NCBI GenBank assembly: GCA_035543115.1
Contig: DATKKF010000137.1
Coordinates: forward strand, 43,203 to 107,202
Origin: RPRB01 sp035543115
Lineage (GTDB): Bacteria; Myxococcota; Myxococcia; Myxococcales; Myxococcaceae
Direction of reading: 5' to 3'
Length of the DNA: 64,000 bases
This document shows, one piece after another, positions 32,764-41,405 of the stretch. The first letter of the stretch is position 1, and each line of letters starts with the position of its first letter. The notes below the pieces were generated by a model that was not told the origin of the DNA, searched no databases, and saw nothing but the letters and a program-made list of their open reading frames with translations. Made by a program: the position numbers and the translations under genes.

Positions 32764-35496
32764 ATGACCGCTCTCCTGCCCTGCCTTGCGCTTGGCCTGC
32801 TCGCCCAGGCCGGCACGCCGCTGCCGCAGCCACCACCGGGATCGCCCGGACGTCCGATGCGGACCGGTCGGCCGTATCCGAGCCCCACCGGGACGCCCGT
32901 CGCGCCGCCCGCCCAGCCCACCCCGACCCAGGCCGCCACGCCGCCGCGGCCGGTGCCGGCGCCGGCGCCGGGGCGGCAGGCGACCAATCCCTCGATGCCG
33001 CCGGCCGGTGAAGGCACCACCGCGGCCACCACGCCCAACTGCTCCGAGGTCCGGAAGAAGGCGCGGTTCAACGTCTACTTCGACAAGGTGGACATCGAGA
33101 AGCTGGTCCAGACCGTCTCCGACGCCACCTGCCGCACCTTCATCCTCGGCGACAACGTCCGCGGGAAGATCTCGATCATCGGCCCGGACAACGGGAAGGT
33201 GGAGGTGAGCGCGGACGAGTTCTACGCCGCCTTCCTCGCCGCCCTCGACGCCAACCAGCTGGCCGTCGTGCCCCAGGGCCGGTTCTCGAAGATCGTCGAG
33301 AAGGCCAAGGCCAAGCAGAACAGCATCCCGGTCGTCGGCCCGGACGAGCCCTACACCACCAACGAGCAGATGCTCACCCGGATGTTCAAGATCCGCTACG
33401 CGGACCTCGAGCCGCTGCGGGGTGTGGTGCAGCAATTGGTGAGCCAGAACGGCGACACCATCCCCTTCCAGCCGGACACGCTGATCGTCAACGACATCGG
33501 CTCGAACATGCACCGGCTGGAGCGGATCATCGAGCAGCTGGACAGCCGCTCCAGCTCCGACGAGATGCGGGTCATCCAGATCCGGTACGCCAACGCCCAG
33601 GACCTGGCCACCACCATCCAGAAGCTGTTCGACGCCAAGGCCAACCGCCCCGGAGCCCGTCCAGGGTTGACCGCGACGCCGGTGCCGACTCCCGGAGCGC
33701 CCCCTCCGCAGCCCGGCGCGGCCCCCGGAGCGGCCATCCCCGGCGGGCCGGCCACGGTCACCACCCTGATCGCCGACGAACGCACCAACAAGCTGGTGGT
33801 GGTGGCCACGCCAGCGGCGAACGAGCGCATCGACTCGCTGCTCAAGGAGATCGACGTCCCGATCAGCGGGGAGGGCCGGATCAACGTCTACTCGCTGCAG
33901 AACGCGAACGCCGAGGACATGGCGGCGACGCTCCAGTCGCTGGCCCAGGGCACCGCCAACCGCCCCCGGACCACCGGCGGGAACGCGCCGATCCCGAACA
34001 TCCCCGGCGCGCCAGCACCGGGCCGTCCGGCCGGGCCGGGCGGGGTCAACGCCGCCGAGCTCTTCCAGGGCGAGGTGAAGATCTCTCCGGACAAGGCGAC
34101 CAACTCGCTGGTGGTGGTGGCGAGCCAGTCGGATTTCCGGAACCTGGTCCGGGTCATCGAGAGGCTCGACATCGCTCGCCGGCAGGTCTTCATCGAGGCG
34201 GTGATCATGGAGGTCGACCTCGATCGGAACACCAGCTTCGGCGTCAGCCTCCACCAGGGCTACACGGTCAACACCTCGCAGGGGCAGGCGGCGGGCATCG
34301 TGGGGACCAAGTACACGACCAACGGCGTGCCTCCGTCGTTCTCGCTCACCAACCTGGCCTCGTACGGCGGGTTCCTCGCCGGGCTGCAAGGGCCGACCAT
34401 CCCCGCGTTCGACAAGCTCGGGCTCTCCATCCCCTCGTTCGGCATCGTGCTCCACGCCCTCCAGCAGAGCTCGGACGTGAACGTGCTCAGCACGCCGCAC
34501 CTCCTCACCAGCGACAACGAGGAGGCGGAGATCACCGTGGGGCAGAACGTCCCGTTCCAGGCCGGCTTCGCGCCGCAGCTCCCCACCGGGACCGGCACCA
34601 CCTTGCCGACCGGGTCGCTGGCCACCGCCGGCTCGCTGCTGGGCGGCATCGGCTCCTACTACGCGCCGATCAACCGTCAGAACGTCGAGCTGAAGCTGAA
34701 CATCAAGCCGCAGATCAACGCCAGCGACTACATCCGGATGGTGATCAACGAGAGCACCGAGGAGATCGCCTCCACCGACCCGGTGCTCGGTCCCACCACC
34801 GCCAAGCGCACCGCCAAGACCACCGTGGTCGCCAAGGACCAGGAGACCGTGGTCATCGGCGGCATCATGCAGGAGCGGAGCATCGAGTCGATCGGGAAGG
34901 TGCCGGTGCTCGGCGACATTCCGATCCTCGGGTACCTCTTCCGCGAGACCACCAAGCGCAAGGTGAAGACCAATCTCCTGTTGTTCCTGACGCCGTACAT
35001 CATCCGGGACGCCTCGGACTTCCGGCGGATCTTCGAGAAGAAGATGGCCGAGCGGCAGCGCTTCGTGGAGGAGTTCTACGGGCAGGTGCCGGGCTACGAC
35101 GTGCCCATCGACTTCGGCCGCAAGCCGGGGCCGCTGGCGAAGATGAACCAGATCGTCATGCGCGAGGAGATGAAGGTCGAGAACGGCGGCCCCGGGCTGC
35201 CGGGAGAGCAGGTGTTCCGGCCCGGCACGCTCGGTCCGAACGCCGCTCCCACGCCGGGACAGGCGCCGACCTCGCCGGCCGACATCGGGCGCCAGCTCCT
35301 CCAATCCGGTCAGCCAGCACCGACGCCCACGCCCGCGCCCACGCCGGCCGGCCCGCTGGGTCCGGAGGGGACGGTGACCCCCGCTCCGCCCACTCCGCCC
35401 TCCGGCGGCGTGCAGCAGGCCCCACCGCCGGCCCAGACCACGCCCCAGCCGCAGGGCGAGCGCCTCAACGTTCAACCCGGGGGGCAGGCCCGTTAG
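32764..35496 (+). CDS. gspD: Type II secretion outer-membrane secretin GspD
   Basis: 910 aa, longer than the usual ~650-750. Signal peptide followed by a long Pro-rich leader (about 20-85). N0 domain begins at FNVYFDKVDIEKLVQTVSD; N1-N3 follow (MFKIRYADLEPLRGVVQQL, VIQIRYANAQDLATTIQKLF) with Pro/Gly-rich inserts at about 300-330 and 405-435. The secretin core carries VNVLSTPHLLTSDNEEAEITVGQNVPF and closes with VPVLGDIPILGYLFRETTK. The last ~110 residues are again Pro/Gln-rich. No pilotin (gspS) gene seen. Confidence 0.96.
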   Translation: MTALLPCLALGLLAQAGTPLPQPPPGSPGRPMRTGRPYPSPTGTPVAPPAQPTPTQAATPPRPVPAPAPGRQATNPSMPPAGEGTTAATTPNCSEVRKKARFNVYFDKVDIEKLVQTVSDATCRTFILGDNVRGKISIIGPDNGKVEVSADEFYAAFLAALDANQLAVVPQGRFSKIVEKAKAKQNSIPVVGPDEPYTTNEQMLTRMFKIRYADLEPLRGVVQQLVSQNGDTIPFQPDTLIVNDIGSNMHRLERIIEQLDSRSSSDEMRVIQIRYANAQDLATTIQKLFDAKANRPGARPGLTATPVPTPGAPPPQPGAAPGAAIPGGPATVTTLIADERTNKLVVVATPAANERIDSLLKEIDVPISGEGRINVYSLQNANAEDMAATLQSLAQGTANRPRTTGGNAPIPNIPGAPAPGRPAGPGGVNAAELFQGEVKISPDKATNSLVVVASQSDFRNLVRVIERLDIARRQVFIEAVIMEVDLDRNTSFGVSLHQGYTVNTSQGQAAGIVGTKYTTNGVPPSFSLTNLASYGGFLAGLQGPTIPAFDKLGLSIPSFGIVLHALQQSSDVNVLSTPHLLTSDNEEAEITVGQNVPFQAGFAPQLPTGTGTTLPTGSLATAGSLLGGIGSYYAPINRQNVELKLNIKPQINASDYIRMVINESTEEIASTDPVLGPTTAKRTAKTTVVAKDQETVVIGGIMQERSIESIGKVPVLGDIPILGYLFRETTKRKVKTNLLLFLTPYIIRDASDFRRIFEKKMAERQRFVEEFYGQVPGYDVPIDFGRKPGPLAKMNQIVMREEMKVENGGPGLPGEQVFRPGTLGPNAAPTPGQAPTSPADIGRQLLQSGQPAPTPTPAPTPAGPLGPEGTVTPAPPTPPSGGVQQAPPPAQTTPQPQGERLNVQPGGQAR

Positions 35497-35507
35497 ACGT
35501 ACCCGTC

Positions 35508-37268
35508 ATGCGTGAACCCGTCGATCTTCGTCCTGCTCCCTCCACCGCACAGCCCGCGCTGGTCGGCCGTCCGCTCGGGGAGATCCTCCGCGCCGTCGCC
35601 GGTCTGAGCGAGGCCGCGCTCGAGGAGGCGCTCCGCGCCCAGGCCGACGAGGGTGGGCGCCTCGGTGAGGTGCTGGTCGCCCGGAAGGCGGTCCCGGCCG
35701 AGGAGGTGGCCAGGGCGCTCGCCCTGCAGCTGGACTTGCCCTACCACGCCCAGATCACGCTCGACGCGGTGGACGCCGAGCTGGTCCGGCAGGTGCCGAT
35801 CAACTTCGCCAAGCAGGCGCTGATCCTCCCCCTGGGGCTCGAGGGAGAGTCGGTGGCGCTGCTGGTGGCCGACCCGCTGGACACCACGGTGCTGGACCAC
35901 GCCCGGATGCTGCTCCAGCGCAACGTCTCGCCGCACGTGGCCACCGGGGCGGTGATCGTCGACGCGATCAACGGGGTCTACGACCGGGCGGTGAACGAGG
36001 CCGAGCAGCTGGTGGGCGAGATGGAGGCCCAGGACCTCCAGAGCCTGGCGCACGAGCTGGAGGAGCCGCAGGACCTCCTCGACACCGACGACGAGGCGCC
36101 GATCATCCGGCTGGTGAACTCGCTGCTCTTCCGCGCGGCGAAGGAGCGGGCCAGCGACATCCACATCGAGCCGATGGAGCGCGAGCTGCTGGTGCGCTTC
36201 CGGATCGACGGCGTGCTCGAGGAGATCATCAAGCCGCCCAAGCGCTACCAGAACAGCATCGTCAGCCGGGTCAAGGTGATGGGGCAGCTGAACATCGCCG
36301 AGAAGCGGCTCCCGCAGGACGGAAGGATCCGGATCAAGCTCGCCGGCCGCGACATCGACATCCGCCTCTCGACCATCCCTTGCACCTTCGGCGAGCGGAT
36401 CGTGATGCGGCTCCTGGACAAGAACACCACCCTGCTCGACCTGCACGACATCGGCATGTCCCAGGACACGATGCACGGCATGGATCAGGTCATCAAGCGC
36501 TCGCACGGGATCATCCTGGTCACCGGCCCCACCGGATCGGGGAAGACCACCACGCTCTATGCCGCGCTGAGCCGGATCAACACCCCGGACCTGAACATCC
36601 TCACCGTCGAAGATCCGGTCGAGTACCAGCTCCAGGGTATCGGGCAGATGGCGATCAACCCCAAGATCGGCCTGACCTTCGCCGCCGGGCTGCGCAGCTT
36701 CCTCCGCCAGGACCCGGACGTGATCATGGTGGGCGAGATCCGCGACCGGGAGACGGCGGAGATCGCCATCCAGGCCTCGCTCACCGGCCACCTGGTCTTC
36801 TCCACCGTCCACACCAACGACGCGGCCAGCGCCATCACCCGTCTGGTGGACATGGGCGTCGAGCCGTTCCTGGTCGCCTCCTCACTCACCGCGGTGATGG
36901 CCCAGCGGCTGGTCCGCCGGGTGTGCCGCGAGTGCCGCGAGGCGTACCAGCCCACGGCCGAGGAGCTGAAGGAGGTGGGGTTGACCCCCGAGGCGGTGGC
37001 CCGGGCAGGCAACCCTCCCATCTACCGGGCGAAGGGCTGCGAGGTCTGCGGGCGCAACGGCTACCGGGGCCGCACCGGGATCTACGAGCTGCTCCTGGTG
37101 GACGACGACATCCGCCAGCTGGCGCTGAAGAACACCGACTCCAGCACCATCAAGCGCGCCGGTGTCCACAAGGGGATGCGCACCCTGCTCGATGACGGCG
37201 CACGCAAGGTCCTGGCCGGGGAGACCACCCTGGCCGAGGTGCTGAGCGTCACCCAGGAAGACATCTGA
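35508..37268 (+). CDS. gspE: Type II secretion ATPase GspE
   Basis: 586 aa. N-terminal GspE_N region (about 20-155, GEILRAVAGLSEAALEEALR), then the ATPase with Walker A GPTGSGKTT (340-348), Asp box LTVEDPVEYQ, Walker B region VIMVGEIRDRETAEIA and His box VFSTVHTNDA. A zinc tetracysteine (CRECREAYQ ... GCEVCGRNGYRG) near the C-terminus is typical for GspE. Drives pseudopilus assembly at the cytoplasmic face. Confidence 0.96.
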   Translation: MREPVDLRPAPSTAQPALVGRPLGEILRAVAGLSEAALEEALRAQADEGGRLGEVLVARKAVPAEEVARALALQLDLPYHAQITLDAVDAELVRQVPINFAKQALILPLGLEGESVALLVADPLDTTVLDHARMLLQRNVSPHVATGAVIVDAINGVYDRAVNEAEQLVGEMEAQDLQSLAHELEEPQDLLDTDDEAPIIRLVNSLLFRAAKERASDIHIEPMERELLVRFRIDGVLEEIIKPPKRYQNSIVSRVKVMGQLNIAEKRLPQDGRIRIKLAGRDIDIRLSTIPCTFGERIVMRLLDKNTTLLDLHDIGMSQDTMHGMDQVIKRSHGIILVTGPTGSGKTTTLYAALSRINTPDLNILTVEDPVEYQLQGIGQMAINPKIGLTFAAGLRSFLRQDPDVIMVGEIRDRETAEIAIQASLTGHLVFSTVHTNDAASAITRLVDMGVEPFLVASSLTAVMAQRLVRRVCRECREAYQPTAEELKEVGLTPEAVARAGNPPIYRAKGCEVCGRNGYRGRTGIYELLLVDDDIRQLALKNTDSSTIKRAGVHKGMRTLLDDGARKVLAGETTLAEVLSVTQEDI

Positions 37269-37274
37269 CGTCCC

Positions 37275-38546
37275 ATGCCGGTCTTCGAGTACAGAGGTCT
37301 CACCCCCGCGGGGAAGCAGGTCAAGGGCCTGCTCGAGGCGGACAGCAGCCGGTCCCTGCGCCAGCAGCTCAAGCGCTCGGGGGTGTTCCTCACCGACGTG
37401 CTGGCCGAGCGGGAGGCCACCGCTCCTCGCCGGACCAACGGGACCACCGCCGCCCAGCCCCTGCAGTCGCTGGGCAGCCGCGAGGTCCACCTGGGGAAGC
37501 TGCTCCGGGGCCGGGTCAGCTCGGACGACGTGGCCATCTTCACCCGCCAGCTCTCCACCCTGCTCCACGCCGGAGTGACCCTGGTGGAGGCGCTGGCCGC
37601 GCTGGTGGACCAGACGGAGAAGGAGCGGCTGAAGCGCATCACCTCCGACGTACGGACCCGGGTGAACGAGGGCAGCTCGCTGGCCGACGCGCTGGCCCAG
37701 CACGGGAAGGTCTTCGGCTCGCTCTACGTGAACATGGTGAGGGCCGGCGAGGCCTCGGGCGCGCTGGACGCGGTGCTCGCCCGCCTCGCCGACTTCACCG
37801 AGGGGCAGGCGAAGCTGCGGCAGAAGGTCCTCGGCACCCTCATCTACCCGGTGATCATGAGCATCATCGGGTCGGGCATCCTCGCCCTCCTGATGACGGT
37901 GGTGGTTCCGAAGGTCACCAAGATCTTCGAGAGCATGAAGGTGACGCTGCCCTGGACCACCCGGCTGCTCATCTTCACCAGCAACGCCTTCGCCGACTGG
38001 TGGTGGCTGATCTTCCCGCTGATCGGCGGCGCCATCTTCTCCTTCTTCCGCTGGAAGGCCAGCCCCAGCGGGCGCCCGGTCTGGGACCGCTTCGTGCTCC
38101 GGGCACCGGTGTTCGGGAGCCTGGTGCGGATGCTGGCCATCGCCCGCTTCAGCCGGACGCTGGCCACGCTGCTCCGGAGCGGCGTCCCGCTGCTCACCGC
38201 GATGGACATCACCAAGAACGTGATCAGCAACGTCGTGCTCTCGCAGGTGGTGGAGAACGCCCGCGACGCCATCCGCGAGGGCGAGAGCATCGCCGGGCCG
38301 CTGAAGCGCTCGGGCGAGTTCCCACCGCTGGTGCACCACATGATCGCCATCGGCGAGCGAAGCGGGCAGCTGGAGGAGATGCTGCTCAACGTCGCCGACA
38401 GCTACGAGACGCAGGTCGGCGTGCGGATCGGCGCGCTGACCGCGCTGATGGAGCCGCTGATCATCGTCGCCATGGGCGTGGCGGTGGCCTTCGTCGCCTT
38501 CAGCATCCTGATGCCCATCCTCCAGCTCAACACCTCCATCCGATGA
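37275..38546 (+). CDS. gspF: Type II secretion inner-membrane platform protein GspF
   Basis: 423 aa. Two T2SSF domains: first around 100-200 (FTRQLSTLLHAGVTLVEAL, GEASGALDAVLARLADF), second around 290-410 (FSRTLATLLRSGVPLLTAMDI, IGERSGQLEEMLLNVADSYE), with membrane segments after each and at the C-terminus (IVAMGVAVAFVAFSILMPIL). Its stop overlaps the next start as ATGA. Confidence 0.95.
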   Translation: MPVFEYRGLTPAGKQVKGLLEADSSRSLRQQLKRSGVFLTDVLAEREATAPRRTNGTTAAQPLQSLGSREVHLGKLLRGRVSSDDVAIFTRQLSTLLHAGVTLVEALAALVDQTEKERLKRITSDVRTRVNEGSSLADALAQHGKVFGSLYVNMVRAGEASGALDAVLARLADFTEGQAKLRQKVLGTLIYPVIMSIIGSGILALLMTVVVPKVTKIFESMKVTLPWTTRLLIFTSNAFADWWWLIFPLIGGAIFSFFRWKASPSGRPVWDRFVLRAPVFGSLVRMLAIARFSRTLATLLRSGVPLLTAMDITKNVISNVVLSQVVENARDAIREGESIAGPLKRSGEFPPLVHHMIAIGERSGQLEEMLLNVADSYETQVGVRIGALTALMEPLIIVAMGVAVAFVAFSILMPILQLNTSIR

Positions 38547-38716
38547 ACCCGTCGAGCTCCAGCTTCGAGAGGTGGATCACCCGGCTCACCGCGGCGACGG
38601 TGATCGCGGTGGTCGCCGCGCTGCTCGGGCTGGGCATCGCCTTTTACGGACCCGGCGCGCAGGCGCGGGCCCTTCATCCCCAGATCCGCCCCGTGGCGGA
38701 GGGAGTCACTCCATGA
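38543..38716 (+). CDS. Small single-span membrane protein in the gsp operon
   Basis: 57 aa, not a recognised Gsp component. The ATG overlaps the gspF stop (ATGA at 38543) and its own TGA overlaps the gspG ATG (ATGA at 38713), so it is coupled on both sides, strong evidence that it is translated. N-terminal polar segment (MNPSSSSFERWITRL), one hydrophobic helix (about 15-36, TVIAVVAALLGLGIAFY) and a short polar C-terminus rich in Pro. No prepilin motif. It may be an accessory subunit of the platform; function unknown. Confidence 0.75.
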   Translation: MNPSSSSFERWITRLTAATVIAVVAALLGLGIAFYGPGAQARALHPQIRPVAEGVTP

Positions 38717-39129
38717 AGCGCAAGTTCCAGGGCCGCCGCGCCCCACGTGGCATGACGTTGATCGAGATCATGGTGGTGCTGGTGATCCTCGGGCTGATCG
38801 CCGGGGCGGTGACGGTGGCCGTCATCCCGCGGATCAACGAGGCACGCGTCGACCGGACCCGGCTCGACATCGGGAACCTCGAGAACGGGCTCAAGCTCAT
38901 CTATGCCCGGACTGGGAAGTACCCGGACACCGCGACCGGGTTCAAGGCACTGATGGACATGCAGATCGTGGATCGCCCGCCCAAGGACGCCTGGGGCAAC
39001 GACTACATCTACCTGCTCGAGAACGGCCGGCCGATCATCACCTCGTATGGCGCCGACGGCGCACCGGGCGGTGACGGGGTGAACGCGGACATCACCAATC
39101 GCCCGCAGACCACCGCCGCGAAGCCGTGA
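38713..39129 (+). CDS. gspG: Type II secretion major pseudopilin GspG
   Basis: 138 aa. Prepilin-peptidase site after Gly13 (APRG|MTLIE, with Glu5 of the mature chain), hydrophobic helix to about 38, then the GspG globular domain with LIYARTGKYPDTATGFKALM and PPKDAWGNDYIY, and a calcium-loop-like YGADGAPGGDGVNADI. Main subunit of the pseudopilus. Confidence 0.96.
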   Translation: MKRKFQGRRAPRGMTLIEIMVVLVILGLIAGAVTVAVIPRINEARVDRTRLDIGNLENGLKLIYARTGKYPDTATGFKALMDMQIVDRPPKDAWGNDYIYLLENGRPIITSYGADGAPGGDGVNADITNRPQTTAAKP

Positions 39130-39133
39130 ACGG

Positions 39134-39862
39134 ATGTCCCGCCGCCCCGCCAGAGGCTTCACCCTCATCGAGCTCACGGTGGCCATCGCCATCGCGGCAG
39201 GGCTCTTCTCCGCGCTCATCCTCGGCCTCGGCGCGCTCACCGGCGCTCGGGCGCGCAAGGCGATGGGGGAGCTCGGGGCGGCGGCGCGCTCGCTCTACGA
39301 CACCGCGGCGCTGAGCGGGAACACCTGCCGGCTGGTGCTCCTGCTGCCGAAGGACGACTCGGCCGAGTTCGCCTACCGCGCCGAGTGCGCCAGCGGCCCG
39401 GTCACCAGCGCCATGGACCGCGACCAGGAGATCCGCGACGCGACCAGGGCGGCGGTCGAGGCCTACCGGAAGAAGAGCCGGGGGAGCGCGCGCGACGCTC
39501 CGCCCCCGGCTCCAGGCGCCAGCTCCTACGGGTCCTACGGCTCGAGCTCGTCGGGCTCCACGCTCCTCGACCTGCTCGACTCGGAGAAGGCCCGGGTGGA
39601 GAAGGCCGCCGCGTTCTCCGCCTTCACCACCCCCGAGATCCAGCCGCGGAAGATGAGCGGGGTCCGGGTCTCGGTCTGGACCTCACACCAGCGAGCGAAG
39701 ATCGACAGCGGCCTCGCCTACCTCTACTTCTTCCCCCAGGGCTACACCGAGCGGGCTCAGGTGACCGTCCGCCAGGGCAACAACGTCTGGACCCTGCTGG
39801 TCTCGCCGCTCACCGGGAAGACCTCCATCGTCGACGGTGAGCCGGAGGTCCCGAGGTCATGA
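39134..39862 (+). CDS. gspH: Type II secretion minor pseudopilin GspH
   Basis: 242 aa, longer than the usual ~170. Cleavage after Gly8 (PARG|FTLIEL). A Ser/Gly/Tyr-rich low-complexity insert (ASSYGSYGSSSSGS) lies near residues 130-145. C-terminal part YFFPQGYTERAQVTVRQGN is the usual GspH strand order. Overlaps gspI by 4 nt (ATGA). Confidence 0.93.
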   Translation: MSRRPARGFTLIELTVAIAIAAGLFSALILGLGALTGARARKAMGELGAAARSLYDTAALSGNTCRLVLLLPKDDSAEFAYRAECASGPVTSAMDRDQEIRDATRAAVEAYRKKSRGSARDAPPPAPGASSYGSYGSSSSGSTLLDLLDSEKARVEKAAAFSAFTTPEIQPRKMSGVRVSVWTSHQRAKIDSGLAYLYFFPQGYTERAQVTVRQGNNVWTLLVSPLTGKTSIVDGEPEVPRS

Positions 39863-40740
39863 GGCGCGGCTTCACCCTGCTCGAGGTCGTCGTCGCGCTG
39901 GCCATCCTCGGCCTGGCGCTGATGGCCATCTTCGACATGAACGCCGGCGCGGTGGCCAGCCACGCCTACGCCAAGCGGCTCACCGTCGCCACCATGCTCG
40001 CCCGCTCGAAGATGACCGACATCGAGCAGGAACTCTACGACAAGGGCTTCGACACCGACGACCGGGAGATCCAGGGCGACTTCCGCGCCGAGGGCTGGGA
40101 GGCCTACACCTGGAGGGCGCAGATCCTCGCCCCCCGCACCACCGAGGTATCGCCGGACAAGCTCCTCGAGGCCTTGTTCAACATCCCGCCGGGCAAGGAC
40201 GGCGCCTCGGGCCTGGCCGCGCTGCTCGGCGGCGGGCGCGACGGGGGCGCGGCCGGGCTCGGGAGCTTCTCGCAGCTCCAGCAGAGCCTGGGGAACCTCG
40301 CCTCCGGGCAGTCCGGCCCGAGCCTCGGCGCGCTCCCGCCCGGCGCCACCGCCGCCTCCGGCCTCTCGGCGCTGGGGCCCTTCGCCGGCCTCGCCCAGAC
40401 CCAGATGCAGCAGCTGCTCCAGCAGATCCAGAAGAGCGTCCGCGAAGTGCACCTCACCGTCAGCTGGAAGGACGGCAAGCGCGAGGAGAGCATCGACCTG
40501 GTGAACGACGTCTTCTCGCTCCGGCAGGGCTCGGACCGGAACGGCACCCCGGGCGCGGCCCTGTCCACCACCACCGGTCTCCCCGGCGCGCCGGGCACTC
40601 CCGGGGCTCCGGGCCAGCTCCCCTTCCCCGGCGGCGGCATCCCCGGGGTCAACACCGGCGGGCAGCCGATCTTCGGTCCCATCCGCGGCAACACCCCTCC
40701 CGGCACCGCGCTCGACCCCAACGGACGGCCCATCCGATGA
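39859..40740 (+). CDS. gspI: Type II secretion minor pseudopilin GspI with large insert and collagen-like tail
   Basis: 293 aa against about 125 in most species. Cleavage after Gly4 (MRRG|FTLLEV), then ARSKMTDIEQ and YTWRAQI as in ordinary GspI. Residues about 95-190 are a Gly/Leu/Gln-rich insert, after which the canonical strand resumes (VREVHLTVSWKDGK). The last ~70 residues are Gly-Pro-rich with collagen-like GLPGAPGTPGAPG. Overlaps gspH and gspJ by ATGA. Confidence 0.92.
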   Translation: MRRGFTLLEVVVALAILGLALMAIFDMNAGAVASHAYAKRLTVATMLARSKMTDIEQELYDKGFDTDDREIQGDFRAEGWEAYTWRAQILAPRTTEVSPDKLLEALFNIPPGKDGASGLAALLGGGRDGGAAGLGSFSQLQQSLGNLASGQSGPSLGALPPGATAASGLSALGPFAGLAQTQMQQLLQQIQKSVREVHLTVSWKDGKREESIDLVNDVFSLRQGSDRNGTPGAALSTTTGLPGAPGTPGAPGQLPFPGGGIPGVNTGGQPIFGPIRGNTPPGTALDPNGRPIR

Positions 40741-41405
40741 GACCGGCGCGCGGATTCACCCTGATCGAGGTGGTCGTCGCGGTGGGCATCACCGCGATGA
40801 TCGGGGTGCTGATCGGCGCCGCCTTCCAGAGCGGCTACCGGGCCAAGGAGCTGGTGGAGGGCGAGGCGGACCGCTACCGCGCGCTGCGCACCGGCACCGA
40901 CCGGATGGTCCGCGAGATCTCCGCCGCGTTCGTCAGCGACCACTACGACACCCGCCGCTTCCGCGACCAGAACGACCGGCCCACCAACTTCATCGGCCTG
41001 CGCGACCGGCTGCTCTTCACCTCCATGGCCCACCAGCGGCTCTACGCCGACGCCAAGGAGTCCGATCAGATGGTGGTGGAGTACTACACCAAGTCCACCC
41101 CGGCGCCCGGCGGCCAGTCGCGGCTGAACCTGATGCGCCGCGAGGACTCGCTCCTCGACGACCGAATCGACCGCGGGGGGACCGAGGACGTGCTGGTGGA
41201 GAACGTCAAGCGGGTTGACTTCGCCTACTGGGACTCGGACAAGAAGGACTGGGTGGACGAGTGGGACACCCGGCGGATCGAGAAGAAGTCCATCCTCCCG
41301 GTACGGGTGCGCATCTCCATCTCCGCCCTCGACGAGAACGGACGCGAGGCGCGCTACGTGACCCAGGCCCGCATCGTGCTCAACACGGAGATCCCGAGGT
41401 TCTGA
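40737..41405 (+). CDS. gspJ: Type II secretion minor pseudopilin GspJ
   Basis: 222 aa. Cleavage after Gly6 (PARG|FTLIEV), helix VVVAVGITAMIGVLIGAAF, then the domain with RMVREISAAFVSDHYD and DRLLFTSMAHQRLY, and a KRVDFAYWDSDKKDWVDEWD segment typical of GspJ. Its TGA shares one base with the gspK ATG (TGATG). Confidence 0.94.
   Translation: MRPARGFTLIEVVVAVGITAMIGVLIGAAFQSGYRAKELVEGEADRYRALRTGTDRMVREISAAFVSDHYDTRRFRDQNDRPTNFIGLRDRLLFTSMAHQRLYADAKESDQMVVEYYTKSTPAPGGQSRLNLMRREDSLLDDRIDRGGTEDVLVENVKRVDFAYWDSDKKDWVDEWDTRRIEKKSILPVRVRISISALDENGREARYVTQARIVLNTEIPRF

Noticed and set aside
31837..35475. 1212-codon minus-strand ORF across gspC-gspD
   Set aside because: It is antisense to strongly matching secretion genes, its translation is His/Arg/Asp-rich without domains, and long open antisense frames are expected at this GC content.
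41261..41404. gspK start upstream of 41405
   Set aside because: It would lie inside gspJ in another frame; the ATG sharing a base with the gspJ stop fits the coupling pattern of the operon.
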